Notes: a model not told the origin generated them from the letters alone. A stretch of DNA of 64,000 bases from Manis javanica (GCF_040802235.1 NC_133169.1:42477034-42541033), one strand, 5' to 3'; shown: positions 14,201-27,190, counted from the stretch's first letter. Numbers and translations: made by a program.

Positions 14201-14739
14201 CATTCCTTTTATTTCACGTATAGTTTAGTTTAAACTTACAATTCAACTAATGTATAAAACAAGGTCCATTCATTCTACTGACTGGTTTACCCACTGTGAT
14301 TTAAAGATGTTTCCCTATCTACATCTCAGCTACTTACGTTTTATTTTCTTTCCATTTCCATGTTTCTGACTATATGAAGGCCAAGTGCTAGTCACCAATA
14401 CCTCTAGGCTATATGTAACTTTCATACAAAACTCTTGGAAAAATCAGTGTCATTCTTTGTTTCAATAATGAAAAACTAAATTGGCATTGAAGGAAGTAAA
14501 GCTTTCTACTCTAAAATTAACTTTCCATAATCCATCTGAATGACACATATTTGCAACAGAAGGTTTTTTAGAAATATGTTAAAACTTGAACAGAGTGATT
14601 TTAATTAATTTTTATACCACAGAAAGATATCATTCCAACAAATTCTTCTCTGCTACCCTCAGAAAATCTTTCAAGGCTTAAGCATACAAATAAAATGAGA
14701 TAGAGATACATATTGTCCTACAAAAAAATAAAACAGCTC

Positions 14740-14817
14740 TAAAACAATCACTGAAGAAAGCAGCTTTACAGGCTAGTTTAAAACAATCACTGAAGAAAAC
14801 AGTTTTACAGGCTAGTT
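14740..14817. repeat. 39-bp tandem duplication
   Basis: Units 14740-14778 and 14779-14817 are the same apart from a few substitutions. Each begins taaaacaatcactgaagaaa. It is a local duplication inside an intron with no coding capacity. Confidence 0.9.
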
Positions 14818-15677
14818 ACCCAATAGAAATATTTGGTTTCTAAACATCAAAGAATTTAGCTCTGAAAGAGCAAACAAAATTATTTATTCAGTTTGGAGTA
14901 TTCAGTTCTGGGAAACTAGGGTTGTATTCCATTCAAATTACTAATGTCAAATACAAACACACACACATCTAATGAAGTACATTTTTAAGAGTCATATTTA
15001 GTTCAAAAGTTAAATAGTTAAAATTAAGTTCATTTCAGAATATTTTATATAATCATGATCTGTGATCATAATATTTTATGAAATAAGGTTATATGCTAGG
15101 CATAAAATAAAGACCTGGTTACCTAGCTTGAAAAAACTACATCCTATTCAAATAGGATACACATACTTTTTTCTTTCAATTCATGTTTTTCTTAACTCCT
15201 CAGTCAATTTGCTTTTTGTTTTCTTTTTAATGAATAAGGAAAACTTAAGAGAAGGCACACAATCTCACTGTGAGAACCTTGCAATGAATGGTCTGGGTAA
15301 TTTTAATTTTAACCAAAGGATAATGAGGTTTTTAAGGGTTTAAACTTTCTCTTTTAGACTCATTGTGTTGCTGCTTTAGACTTTATCATTAGGGATCAGA
15401 GAAGAATGGGAGAGGGGAGAACACATTTTGTTTCTCTACATACACCCATAGTAAATGACATTTGATATCTGTCCCTGCTTTTCTATAAAAGAAAAACTGA
15501 AACATGCTGAATCAAAGTCTCCCATTACCACAACACGCTTTCTTCTATAAAATATATATTTAAACCAAGAAACAGGAACTTCCACTAAACTAAATTTAAA
15601 TCAAATTATTTGATATATCATGCTATAGAAAAATTCCATGCACAGATCATTTCCACTCAACCAGGATTTTCTTATAA

Positions 15678-15711
15678 GGTCAATCTTAATAAAAGGTCCA
15701 TCTTAATAAAA
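15678..15711. repeat. 17-bp tandem pair
   Basis: The unit ggtcaatcttaataaaa at 15678-15694 is repeated with one change at 15695-15711. Confidence 0.85.
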
Positions 15712-16289
15712 TTAAAGGCATAAATACATAAGCAACATAAATGTGTGTGCATGTAACTTGTATAGCATAACAAGAGATAGTCTTCAGTCATCTTAAAATC
15801 TTCTATAACATTACCATAATACTGTACATAAATTTTGTACAACTTGAAACCTTGGCAAAATTAAATTATATTCAATTTAGTTTTCACATGAGGTATATTT
15901 TGTTCCAAGTATGCAACTGGTAACTCTCCGGAAACAAAATGTTAAATTAACCAGTACATGTTTCCCCAAATATTGTTCTTATTTATTTACAATAAAAACA
16001 ATAGTCCAGGAATGGCAGACTGGAAAGTTATTTTCCCATCCATTAGATCCTTTTACATCAATCTGTATCCAACATTCACATTCTTAGACAAAAAGTTAAT
16101 GTTTCCTTATGCTGAGCTGTAACTTTCTTGCTGCAATTTCACTAAGTCTGATTCCATTTTTCCTGGGTTCTAAAGACTACATATATATAGTTCATCTACT
16201 CTTTTGTTACCCTCTGTTCTGGGAATAAGGCAGAGAATGGCCATGATGAATTGCATGTGACCTATAAAAAGCTGAAAACAGGAGAGGAG

Positions 16290-16420
16290 AAAGAACAGTA
16301 ATTGAAAGAAAACTAGACCTTTATTCAAGATTTGAATTCCAGTTCTATTCTGCCAGTAATTTGCTGCATGACTTCAAATCACATTATCTCTCTACATTTT
16401 ACCTAGTATGTAATAAATAG
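16290..16420 (+). repeat. MIR SINE relic
   Basis: Sense MIR-like core: 'gaattccagttctattctgc' followed by 'ctgcatgacttcaaatcac' and a 'cattatctctctacatttta' tail. Diverged. Confidence 0.55.
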
Positions 16421-17218
16421 TACTTGGGCAAAACATAAAGTATGTTTCTAGAGATATCCAGGGGTCTACAACACATATGCTGGCAGAATGTGTTTTTAAA
16501 TTCTTAATTGTGCCTACTTGCCCCGATTTCATTTTTTTATGGTTCTCATTCAATTAAGGTTTCTAAAATTCCTATTTGGAACTGTTTCTTAGGTACTGAA
16601 CACATATTCAGTCAATCAGACTAATCCTACTGGATCTGAAAAATGAAAAGTACTCACCTCTGTTTTCTTGAGCCTGCTGCTGGCCACTAACAGAGGCTTA
16701 GAACATGCCAGTTCTCTTGCTTTTCTCCCTTACCTGATTTTCTAAACTACCTGTAGTATTTTTGGATATTACTAGATCTTTCACTAGCTTAAATGGAAAA
16801 AAGTAAGATCTTATTTTCTTATTTTAAAAATAAATTAAAGAGGTTTACATATTACAATGTTTTAATTCTCAGTATTACCACTTTTGGGCAGTACTTCAAT
16901 AGGGATTTCTTAACAACACACTGTATATATAATGTTCACATGCGTTGAGGTAGGTATCTGTCCCCAAATGCTACTAATATATTTTTTCCCACATATCTTA
17001 TAATGTTTAATAAAGTTTAACCCAATAGTTCATTAAAATAAAAACTTCAGAAAATGAAGGAAGACTACACTTTCATACTTTTAGGAGGTTTTAAAAGTAG
17101 CCATAATGTCAACCAACATTAAAAAAAGGCATCCTTTCTTCAAATAAATATGAATGACAATAATAAAATCAATTACTTCTAATAACATAATACAGAAGTG
17201 TATACTATTATTACCTAC

Positions 17219-17355
17219 CTAGCAACAGAATACATAGAGAGAAAATCATTGTCTGGTGAGCCTGGGGTCTTGCTATAGTCTCTGTATTTCTTCTGAGTGG
17301 TATTTCTGATGTCTTTCATTACAGATTCCATTTCTTTACTTAAGTTGGTTTCTGA
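17219..17355 (-). pseudogene. UBR3P: UBR3-like exon iv
   Basis: 137 bp: 45 open codons plus two bases. The acceptor is tttttgcag and the donor GTAGGT. It encodes SETNLSKEMESVMKDIRN, then TTQKKYRDYSKTPGSPDND and ends MYSVA-R(split). This is nearly the same as the corresponding UBR3 segment, so this exon is the best preserved of the five. The intron to exon iii is only about 1.2 kb. Confidence 0.9.
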
Positions 17356-18587
17356 CTGCAAAAACTGCAAACATACATGTAAAGTTTATTTATATTGGTT
17401 TTCTCTAATAGTTTAACAGTTCAATGTTTATCATATGAACACACTAGGAAATTAAAAAGTCACATGTACATTAGCTGTCTACTATATTTAGTGCACAAAG
17501 GTAAAACAGATCAAGAAACATTTTCTCTTATTTTAGAGATCTTTCATTATAATTCTACATTGTGATTGGTAACACTATAATCCAACCATGAATTAACCAC
17601 ATAAATTTATATCCTAAACAAATAAGTGGATGTCTTTAAAAATATATTTTAGAACAGTTTCCATATTTATAAAAAACCAGTCATTTGAATTCATTTTTCA
17701 AAGACTAATATCAATATCCCTTACTTTAAGCCTATTATTAGCACAAAAATTTCAGTTTATGAAGAAAAAAATCACACACACTCTAAGAACAGTCATCAAC
17801 TGATAAAAGGAACTGCCAGGAGAGAAAGCTTACTGAGCAGATTTCAATGATGAATTTGTTTCAAAAGTCAAATATTCATAGCTTTCATAAATTTACTCCA
17901 TAGAACAGGCACAGCTGTCACTTCTCTCAGGGACCATATCATAGATCTATAATGAAGGTGAAATATATTAGAATTTAAATCAAATAAACAAATCTTATGG
18001 GATGAGATTAAAGAGGAGTTCACTTACACCAAATCCCACAGTAAAATTGACTGACTTATGGTGAATGGTTCAATCAAGTATACAATTATTTCTGCAATAC
18101 AAAGATATGCACTCATACATGTGTAAATCTATAATTGCCCACACATAAAGTATGCATGTGTGTGGAAATATATCATCTTAATCTAATGTGCCTAATTGGT
18201 ATATTTTTATGTATTTAGATTGTGCTTTACATTGCAAGATACATATATGTAATTTGTTTGGCTTTGTTGTTAAATATTTCAACATCTTAAAAGAGTGTAA
18301 CCATATCTAAGCTGATAGGATTTTATGATCTGGAAGATACATATTAAAACTATAACAATTCAAACTATGGAAAAGTATATCCCTTAGTTCTAATGCCTTT
18401 GGTTCTATAATTTGTTTTGTTACTCTTATTTTCGTTTTTAATAACCACAAACAGAAGAGAAAAGCCTCTAACAGCAATTGCTACTAAATGTACAAAGTTC
18501 TGCAGTAATTTAGAAACAGAACAAAAATGAAAGCTGAAAAGCAGAGCTGAGTCAACCAGGATATTTCGGCCTCACACTGATGCTTAC
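17356..18587 (-). other. Intron of the UBR3-like copy
   Basis: 1.2 kb AT-rich spacer between exons iii and iv. I see no repeat or ORF of note. Confidence 0.6.
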
Positions 18588-18788
18588 TGGGAAGGCTCCC
18601 GGCCGTCCCTGCAGCTCCTCCACTTCCTTTATGAGATCTTGGATGTATTTGTTACTAGGACATTGCCAGAGGTTATTTTCCACATTGCCTCCAGGATAAC
18701 AAGGAAGGACACTGTCAGCAAACTGCCTACAGAGAGGACACGTGAATTCTCCTTTGTCCACTGAGAAGCCCTGCAGAACCTGGTCATT
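18588..18788 (-). pseudogene. UBR3P: UBR3-like exon iii (CPLC pair)
   Basis: 201 bp, 67 open codons. The acceptor is ttttttag and the donor GTAAGC. It starts NDQVLQGFSVDKGEF, then TCPLCRQFADSVLPCYPG (the last Cys pair of the RING-like fold), and ends with the strongly conserved DLIKEVEELQGRPGAFP. Likely changes from the parent are Leu for Pro and Cys for Arg in the NNLWQCPSN stretch and Tyr for Ser in NKYI. The reading frame runs past the donor into the intron for nine more codons, which explains a longer chance ORF. Confidence 0.9.
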
Positions 18789-19699
18789 CTAAAAAAGGAA
18801 ATAAACATACATATGTAAGATGAACACCATTCCAGAAACAAAATTGACACCACTACCTTTTATAGTAAGTAAAATGAATCACACAAAAAAAAGATACATC
18901 TAATATATGTCATAAAAACACAAAGTCTCTTATTTAGTTGCTCTTCATTCAGGATAAGACATTCAAATCATCATGCAATCAATCTGAAATGTGGATTTTA
19001 AATAAAGAATAACTCAAAAAGTAGGCCACATTAAAGTGGATCTCTTTCCTCTTACTACATGCCCCTGTTTTCACAGTCTGTAATCACTACTGGGAAGATT
19101 CTCCCAGGACCCATATTCTTTGATATAGGATAGGCAGTTTTTGAGAGTAAATTAAGGCTAAGCAATGTGCTGTGTCATTTAAGGTGTCTAATTGCTGAAC
19201 AAAACTGACTGAATTTTATGCAGTGGGTTTAGGTTTAATTGATAGGGGGAAGATTTAGTTAAATTACTCAGAACATAAGTGTGATAGGAGGTGAATTAAT
19301 TTAATACTTCTACTTCAGATGCTTCTGATAGGAAGAGGAAGAAAAATAATTTTTGAAACAGATATATAATGTGCACACACTTAGGAGGAAACTCTTGCTC
19401 ATAAGAGACAGCAATATATGCTGACTAAACAGACAACTTAGGGTAGGAGGAATTCTGCCTGCTACATCTGTTCCTTTCTTTTACTGACACCACCCCAGGT
19501 CTACTTTGCAATTTAAGAATATTGCTATTGTGTAGTCCTAACTACTATATTAATCTTTCCCAGGTAGTCTGTCTCTTATTTTGCCACTGGCCAAATGCTT
19601 TATCTCAAAAGTTGTATTTAATACACTGATGTATATGTATGAATCTTACAATATGATCATTACTACTAACAAGACAAAAATAATGAGAGAAACTGATAC

Positions 19700-19800
19700 A
19701 AAGAAAAGAAAATGAATTAACTGCCTATGGTTACAAAGGTAGTTAATGACATCAGAATGAACTTAGGTTTCCCAACTCTTAACTAGGTGCTCATTTGACT
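19700..19800 (-). repeat. MIR-like relic
   Basis: Antisense MIR-style core ('ggttacaaaggtagttaatg', then 'cagaatgaacttaggtttcc'). It is short and diverged. Confidence 0.4.
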
Positions 19801-19916
19801 ATATTTTGGATCTCAAAAACTTTGACTAAAAAGAACTGAATTCTACTTTTTTTTTACCTTTTGACATTTTTCCAAATCTTTAAAAATGTGACACCATGTC
19901 TTTTTAAATCCACTTT

Positions 19917-20170
19917 TACAAACATTTACTAAGCTCCTATCATGTGTCAAATGCAGTGATGATGTAAAAAAGGAAGACACATCTTCACTTAAAGTATCAA
20001 CCAATTAAAAGCAAGCAGAAACAAAAATATTTTAATAAGAGTGTAATAAATACAACAGAGAAAGCTTCCCAGAGAAGGAGACTTGTGAGCTAAGTTTTAA
20101 AAATACACAAGAAGAGTGTTTTTAGAAGGTTGGGGCAAAGATCCTGGTCACTGAAGGACATTCTGTGTTA
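19917..20170 (-). repeat. L2 LINE 3' end, antisense
   Basis: Begins with the antisense form of the common L2 terminus ('aaacatttactaagctcc' then 'tatcatgtgtcaaatgcagtg') and continues with the downstream 'cttcccagagaaggagac' segment typical of the family. Confidence 0.6.
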
Positions 20171-20199
20171 AGCTTCCGTAGGGCCTTAATTTTAAAGAA

Positions 20200-21898
20200 A
20201 ACTAGATCCTCCTCTTTGCCTTGATTGACATGAGGTTGTTCCCTGAGGCCTCCCCACAAGCCCTCTCAACTAGGCATTACTCACTCCCCTACATCTGTCA
20301 CACCTCAGTGTCCTTCTCATCTCCAGTGCAGGCTCGAGATTATTACTCTTGCATTCTTCTGTCTTTGCGGCTCATTTTATTTAATGATAGCACAATTTTC
20401 CTTCATTTTCACTGAAATCCATTGCCCTCAATCGCTGAAGACTTTGGTGCCTAGATCAGTTTTCCTCTTCACTCCAAGACCTGCCATCCTCCTGTGCATG
20501 TATGTATGTCTGTATGTGGTCAATCAGTCTTGTATCTTAGTTGGTGAGCTCTTTGACCTCACCAAATTCTATAGCTTTGGCCTCCTACTCCAGAACCTAT
20601 TACCATGAACATCCCCTTGTCCTGCAATGACCCCAAATTGTCCATTTCTGGAAATGCAAAATTCAAACATCTTAAATTCTGATTGCCAACTCCCCCTATC
20701 GCCTTTAGTCCCTCCTTTTTCCCCAGTTTATCAGGACTTTCCCATCCTGCCTACACACCATGATCTATCATTTCAAAAACTCTCTTCAATGCTTCTCATT
20801 CCCCATCCATATGTCCTTTTATCACATGTATCTAACTAAACCTTCACACAGCATTAATCCAATGTATGACTTCAATTCTGCATGCGAACTGAGTGCTGTT
20901 AGAGGAAATTGAAATAACTTCTTGTTATAACCTGTTTCCATCCTCAACTAAGCCATGAATACTGCCTGGCAATCTTTCCTTACATCTTCTGAAGCACTCT
21001 CTAATTCCCATTTCTAACCACTTCACTTGTCAAGTCCCTTCACCTACCCAAGATTTGCCCCTTTTTACTTGAATAAAGCTACATTTCCTACCCCAGAAAG
21101 AACAAAGTCATGCAACTCCTTCATATTCCTCAAATATCAAATTAATCACTCCCATCACCCTTCCATCCACTTTCTTCTTTCTACCCCCTTTGCTGGTTAT
21201 CTCCTAACTAGTCTCCCAACCATACAACTGCAAATATGATCTATGTAATGTGAGACTCTTTTTCCTAATCACAGTTTTTCAAGGATCACCATTGTCTCTC
21301 ACAGTAATTATTTTTTCTTCATATGCTCCACATGCATTCTCTCACCAAGTCCGGAAGACTCTTCTGTTAAATATATTTCAAATCTCTAACCCCTTCACTA
21401 TCTCCACTGCCTTGACTAAGCCCGAGCCACCATCACCTATTATCTTCTAAATGATATCACCACATTCATTTTACTCTCCTGCAATCCCACAGCAACCCCT
21501 GCAATCTATACAACTGCCACAATGGCCTTTCTGAACACGTCTTATTTCTGCTTAAGAGTATTTAAAAGCTCTCTGTAAATAATCTGTCTGAATTCCAAAT
21601 TCTTTACAGGGACCTCAAGGCCCTTTACAATATGACCCCTACTTACTTCCCCAGTCTTCTCTCTCATCACTCAGTCACCTTACTTCATCAAAGGTTCCAA
21701 CACTTGCAGATGTTCTAATAAGACCCTGTGCACACTTCATAATACTCAGCACATACACTGGAACAGTTTATTTCTGTCTCATGTAATACATACTAAACTA
21801 CTTTAAGGAAGAAACTGTCTTTTCACTGCTGTATTCCCAGTGTCTATCATAGTATCTGGAACACTGCAGGCACTGAATAAATATTTGTTAAATGAACA
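20200..21898 (+). repeat. L2 LINE, sense
   Basis: The sense L2 3' end is clear at 21780-21898: 'tattcccagtgtctatcata', then 'aacactgcaggcactgaata' and 'aatatttgttaaatgaac'. The upstream pyrimidine-rich stretch with 'ctcaaggccctttacaatatg' at 21616-21637 also belongs to L2. The 5' limit is uncertain; the assignment is firm only from about 20950. Confidence 0.65.
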
Positions 21899-21959
21899 AA
21901 TTGGATACAAAGGTATGAAAAATGCATAATGTGCTTAGTGAGCTATTAATTAGCTTATT

Positions 21960-22830
21960 AATGCTGAGCTGATGGAAGATAAAGGTAAAGCAATAGGTAA
22001 GCCCAGATCATGGAGTGCTGTGAATGTCATTCAGAGAAGAGTGAACTTTTATCATGTCAGGAAGAAGTCAGCAAAGGATTTTTAAGCCAATGACATGTCA
22101 TCAGATTTACATCTTAGAAAGATTTAATGTAGTGAATAAATTAGACTTGGAGTAAAGAAACTGGTAAGAAAGCAATTGCAAAAGTCAAAATGAGAGATGA
22201 AGGCATATACAAAAAGCCTAAGTGGGAATAACAAAGGCATGATATAATCAAGTAAAATTTAGGAGACAGAATCAATAGAATTTGGTAAGTGACTGAATGT
22301 GAGAGGTAAGAAATAGGGAGGGAAAAGCAGAAATTCACTGTTTCTGAGTTAGGGATGTAAGATCAGAGTAGACAATGCTGTTAGGAAGATGATCTGAGAG
22401 AAGGAGAAAGACTGCAGCTACAAGGGAATGTAAGGTCAAGTGAAGGAATTTTGAATAGCAGGGACTTGAGTGTCTTTATGAGCTGAAAAGAAGGGACAGA
22501 GTAGGCAGAAAATGGAGATACAGAAGAAAAATAGGTTACCTACTGATAGATCAAGGCCTCTGAGGTGATGGGGAAAAAGTAGTAGTAAAGCATTAGCAGA
22601 AAAATTATTCCTGAAGAGAAGGAATACTGCCTCAAGGAGTAAAAAGGAAAGGTTTGGTTGGGATGCAGGGACATTTATCAAGAACAGAATAATAAGGCAA
22701 GAAGCTGAGGTAGTATGTGAGAGACAACAATCTCTCCTGGGGTTTAGGCAAAGAGTCTGGGATGAGGGAGGGAAAGGTTTGCAATAGCTGCTGAGGAAAT
22801 AGGAGAGAGAACTGATCAAAGACAGGCAAA
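21960..22830 (-). repeat. L2 LINE body, antisense
   Basis: 'catggagtgctgtgaatgtc', 'ttttaagccaatgacatgtc', 'cagatttacatcttagaaag' and 'tcaaggcctctgaggtgatg' follow the order of antisense L2 body sequence. It is likely the continuation of the antisense piece at 19917-20170, split by the sense L2. Confidence 0.55.
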
Positions 22831-23398
22831 TGAATTGAAAAGTAGTATCTACAATCCAGAATCCTAGTCTAAACTACTGTTATAGGAAAGTAAAAATTTG
22901 TAGAGGTACCAGTTCACCAAGTTTTATAATTTTACTAGCAGGACTAGCTGCCTGGGTCTAAAATCAAAGAAGGTAGTTTGAATGACTAGCACTAAGAACA
23001 GGATGGGGATACTACAAGAAAGTAAGTTTAGGGAAGAGCTAATGGTAGGAAAAATGCAAAGGGGTTTAAAGGACTAGAGAGCTTCATGTCAGAAGCAAAA
23101 CAAACATTTGACAGTGAAAATGAGAATGTGAAGAATAATCATATAATAAGAGGATATGGTGGGGTATTAAAACAGTATTTCAAAGCTAGAGTAGCAAAGT
23201 CTAAAATTATAGTTACGGAAGTCACTTGCTAAAGTGAAGTAAAAAAATGAAATCCCTGAAGTTGTAGAGGCAAGGAACTCTCAGGCTGGATGGTTCAAAC
23301 AGTGAAAAATCACTCAAGAGGAAATGGGATGTATTTGCTGTGAAAATATCTAACATCTAGAACGATACACACCACCAGAAATGTTTCACTCTACATAC

Positions 23399-23509
23399 CC
23401 ACAAAGATTCCATGTAAGATTTATGACAATCGGTATGCAATGTGTGGCCACAGGTCTGTACATAAACACCTCCTCCCCAGCCAACTGATACTGCAAAGAG
23501 ACAAGAACT
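23399..23509 (-). pseudogene. UBR3P: UBR3-like exon ii (RING-like core)
   Basis: 111 bp, 37 open codons, beginning [11 protein letters not shown] and containing [19 protein letters not shown], the His/Cys core of the RING-like domain. The acceptor is AAG, a weaker form than CAG or TAG, and the donor is GTATGT. The final codon is TGG where UBR3 has Arg before ND, again a CGG to TGG type change next to the splice donor. A Gly replaces an acidic residue after GW. Phase fits exons i and iii exactly. Confidence 0.85.
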
Positions 23510-23739
23510 CTTAAAAAAAATAAAAAGAAAAATACAATTAATTTTGAAGAAGTTTAAACAAACCTAAATATACCCACATAAACCTATGAATGATTTTTTA
23601 TTATACTACTGTGAACTTTGTATTTTTGTGACAGAACACTTGACTTGAGAGCCCTAAGCCAGTATCTTTAAACTTGAAACTACATGAAGTTTTAGCTTCA
23701 AATATCTCTGTACATAATGAAAGAAAAATTTGAATTAGT

Positions 23740-24490
23740 CTTTCTCCACCGCATAAAGTACAAACTCCCAATGTTATACTACAACTCAGTGTGGACTATG
23801 CTGCTGCTGATCACTTGGCATGGCCTACAGGGTACTCACCTCTCTACAGCCGCTGAAACGAACGGCTTCCTTTACCTGCCTGTTTCCCTCTGGCTTCTGC
23901 AGTGCTGCTCTCTTGGCTTCTCTCCAATTTCTTTAACCATTTAGTTTTCACCTCCTTTTAAGACTCTTTCTTTCCCTGCCCCTTCAATGTTTATATTCCT
24001 CAAAGTTCTATTCTTAGTCGTGTTCCCTTCTCCTTCAAACTGTTTTCCCTGAGTGATTTAATCAGTAAATCTTCCAAGCCTAGATTTCTCCAGAACTCAA
24101 AAAAAAACTCAGCTGCCAACCAGAAATCTCCACTCTCATGTCTCTCAGATAATATAAAACCAGTGCGTCAAAAACGTGTCATTTTCTCCATGCATCTTTC
24201 TTTTCCTTTTGGTTTAAAAACTCTACAATCTATTGTCACCAAATCAGAAAACTAAGAGTTATTTTCTATAATCACATCCTCTCCTTACACTAATACAACT
24301 ATATGTACTAGTTCTCCAGCCACAGATTTTGACCTCTCTTCATTCCCACTATAACATTCAAGTCTGTATCATTTGTTGTGGGGGAGGGAGTTCTTTAAAA
24401 TAAAGTTCCTTAACTGGTCTCCTTGACTCCAATTTCTGCTCTCCATGATGTGTCCTCCACACATCTTTCTAAAGTAAAAATGTGCTCATA
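23740..24490 (+). repeat. L2 LINE relic, sense
   Basis: Pyrimidine-rich sense L2-like sequence, for example 'gtgtcctccacacatctttc' after 'ttaactggtctccttgactcc'. Limits are approximate. Confidence 0.45.
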
Positions 24491-25384
24491 AGAATAACCC
24501 TAAAAAGTATCTTAATATTAACAAGGGTTTCATATAATATGCACAAAAAAGAGACCAAGTTTATGTAAGCAAAATACATAGCCTTTTGAAAGTTAATTGC
24601 CTTATTCTCCTCCTTCCCTGCTAATTCCTTCCCTTTAAACCTATAAACAGGCTTAAACTTTTCTTCCTAAAATAATTTTCTTCGAATTTTCCTTTAGCCT
24701 CTGTCAAACAGCATTTGGGCCTGAACTTGACTTCACCTCCTTGAGTCGGTAGTACGTACATGGCCAAGCCAGAGAAGCATGAGGCCCAAGGTCTGACATG
24801 AGACCGCATATGAAGAAAGATTTGAGAGCCTTTAAAACTGATTAAACCTTTATGTTTTATTTTTATGTTGAAAAGAAACATATGGTAATGTAAGATGACC
24901 AAATCATTTTTAAACAATAGTAAACAAAGTTCCAATATTAAATCAAGACTCCTCATAAGCATCTGAAAGTTGAAATTATTACACAGTGCAAAATGCCTTC
25001 CCAGCTGATTTAAAGATGTGCAGCCACAGAAATCAAATCCTCACAGCAGGTGGGCTAGCTTTTAATGTTAAAAATCAGAAAAACAACAGGAGCCCTGTTC
25101 ATCTCTGCTTAATGCTTCAGAGCTGCTTGAAGTAGAAGCAGATACTGGTATTAGTTCATTTTAGAATAGTTGGTAGTCAGTTAATAAACAAGCTGTTGTC
25201 TTTGGCAGTGTCTTATGAAAATGTAATTAATCTTTTTAATTAAAGCATCTAAAACTGAAAATAGCATGTCATTTGTCTATGCAGCTTTACATTTCTTATT
25301 TGAAATCTGCTAGGGTCAAAAAAAGCATGAAAACACTAACATGAGACAAATATTTTAGGAAGATTTCAGTGATATGCCCAACTA

Positions 25385-25565
25385 CCGCTGTGCTAACTGC
25401 TTAACACTACATCTTCACAACCTCAATATTTATTAAAACTTTGTGGTATTATCCTTGTTTACAAACAAGGAATGAAAAGTTTACCAAGATCACTCAGTTA
25501 TAAGTGATAGAGACCAACTTCAAACCCAAGTCTATCTGACTCTAAAGTTCAGGTTCCCTTGCTAC
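25385..25565 (-). repeat. MIR-like relic, antisense
   Basis: Antisense core: 'ttatccttgtttacaaacaag', 'agatcactcagttataagtg' and 'caaacccaagtctatctgac' in the order expected for reversed MIR. Confidence 0.65.
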
Positions 25566-26404
25566 TATGTCACCTCTTTCATATAAAATGCTTCTAGTGT
25601 CGACCATAAATTCACAGTCTTCCATGACTAAATTCTGCATGTCAACTTTGTAAAATTTGATCAGAGGAAAGCAGAATCTACACAGTGTAATTCCATAATC
25701 ACTTCCAGGGCCCTTTGGTACTGCTCTGAGCAGTATCTCTGGCTACAAAACTCTGGTAATCTATGCTAGAGTAATTCAAGAAGAAATCCAGTAAGCATTT
25801 ATAACACACATAGCATGTGCTAGTCTCTGAATGGAATATAAATCCAATATGAGAAATGGCCCTAAATGTCCAGAGGTACATAGTCCAGGAAGCACACCAT
25901 ATATACATACAATAACTATTATGAATGTACATAAAAGTATTAATACAAGAATAGACTCTCACAATCACTAGCAGAAATATAACAGAGAATCAGACAAGTT
26001 CAGAGCCTTTTTACAAAAAAAGATTCTTTTCTAAAAATGAGTAACTATCCTTGAAGCAAAAAAGGATACTACTTTTTCTCTCCGTTATTAGATCGCTCCT
26101 TCCCTCAAAATTATTTTACTCCTAGGTCTGGATCATATTTTGATTGAATCAAGTTATTTTTCTTTCTATTTGGCTTTAGGATTCACTTTTACTGATTTAC
26201 TCTAAAGTGATTCCAAATGATAAAATTAAAACCAGGGTTGTGGCAGGAAACTAAAATCTAAATGAAGATTGTAGTAAATTTCTGCAAAAGCAGAACTTAG
26301 CAAAACTGTACAATTATCTTTAAAATGAAGATATCTGTTAGTGTCTGAATAATAAAATAATATATATAAGCTTTCAAAAATTCAAAGGAATAATCAAGAA
26401 AAAA

Positions 26405-26848
26405 GTGTTAGGAATGTTAGGTAGAAAGAGACATGAGCAGCCATAAAAGGGGAAGATAAAGTTCAAAGAAGAAACTGCCCAAAAACTCTGCCCAGGGAGG
26501 GGGTCCCATGTGGAGACAGCAAAGGCTTTGCAGGGAGATAACTTCCTCCCCTCCCCAACCAGACCACAATAGACTAAAAATGCTCTCTGAGAGGGGTGAC
26601 TGTATACAAGGACCTATAAATCAAATAATCCCACCTTGCCAGTCAAACAGTTGCCTCCTAACCAGAATTCAATAGACAAGCCTCCCACCTAACAAATCGA
26701 GGCCTTTATCTACCTTGACTCTGGCCCACTCCTCCCTTGGAGTATATTCAAATAAAACTTGCCCTCTGCTTTGCTACTGTGTCTCTGCCTTTCAATTCTT
26801 ACTGCAAGTGGGGACAAGGATTCAGGAGAATGAACTCAACCTGCAACA
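26405..26848 (+). mobile_element. Solo LTR of an endogenous retrovirus (gammaretrovirus-like)
   Basis: About 440 bp starting TGTTAGGAATG and ending near CAACA, with a polyadenylation signal AATAAA at about 26751 followed by a 'ctctgctttgctactgtgtc' R/U5-like segment ending in the typical 'ggggacaaggattcagg'. No internal viral genes flank it, so it is a solo LTR left by recombination. No exact target-site duplication is visible. The class is assigned by overall look only. Confidence 0.65.
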
Positions 26849-27059
26849 AATGTATGAAAGGCATCCTTTTTCAAAATAATGAAAATTTCATTTAAAACCT
26901 TCTGAAAATACATGGAAGCATAATCCTCATTACCTAACCCAAACTACATTATAAAGCCTAACCTGAGCCCTCCTAAATGGGCTACCTTGAATATTAAAAA
27001 CAACACTTTACATTTACACTGACCTTTATTATGTATAAAGTGATCTAAAGAAATTTCTA

Positions 27060-27190
27060 ACCTGGTGGGTTACTGCATCAAAGACCAGTATATGCCCTAT
27101 TTTACAGATAAGGAAATTGAGCCTTTGAGTGTTTATATAGCCAAGCTCATATTGCTAAGAAATGGAAGAATCAGAATGACAACCCACTTT
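27060..27190 (-). repeat. MIR relic, antisense
   Basis: 'ccctattttacagataagga' followed by 'aattgagcctttgagtg' and 'cagaatgacaaccc' is a reversed MIR core. Confidence 0.75.

Larger units (their letters stand above)
11284..17218 (-). other. Intron of the UBR3-like copy
   Basis: 5.9 kb, AT-rich, no exon seen. It contains a MIR relic at 16290-16420, a 39-bp tandem duplication at 14740-14817 and a 17-bp tandem pair at 15678-15711. A slightly GC-richer patch at 12460-12650 has no ORF that I can assign. The remainder holds nothing I recognise. Confidence 0.6.
18789..23398 (-). other. Intron of the UBR3-like copy, filled with L2 relics
   Basis: 4.6 kb between exons ii and iii. About half is L2: antisense pieces at 19917-20170 and 21960-22830 flank a sense L2 at 20200-21898, and a MIR-like piece lies at 19700-19800. 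ORFs here, including a 127-codon frame at 22819-22436, are frames of these repeats. Confidence 0.6.

Noticed and set aside
22436-22819. 127-codon minus ORF rich in Leu, Ser and Phe
   Set aside because: Lies in L2-like repeat sequence; no conserved motif and no exon signals.
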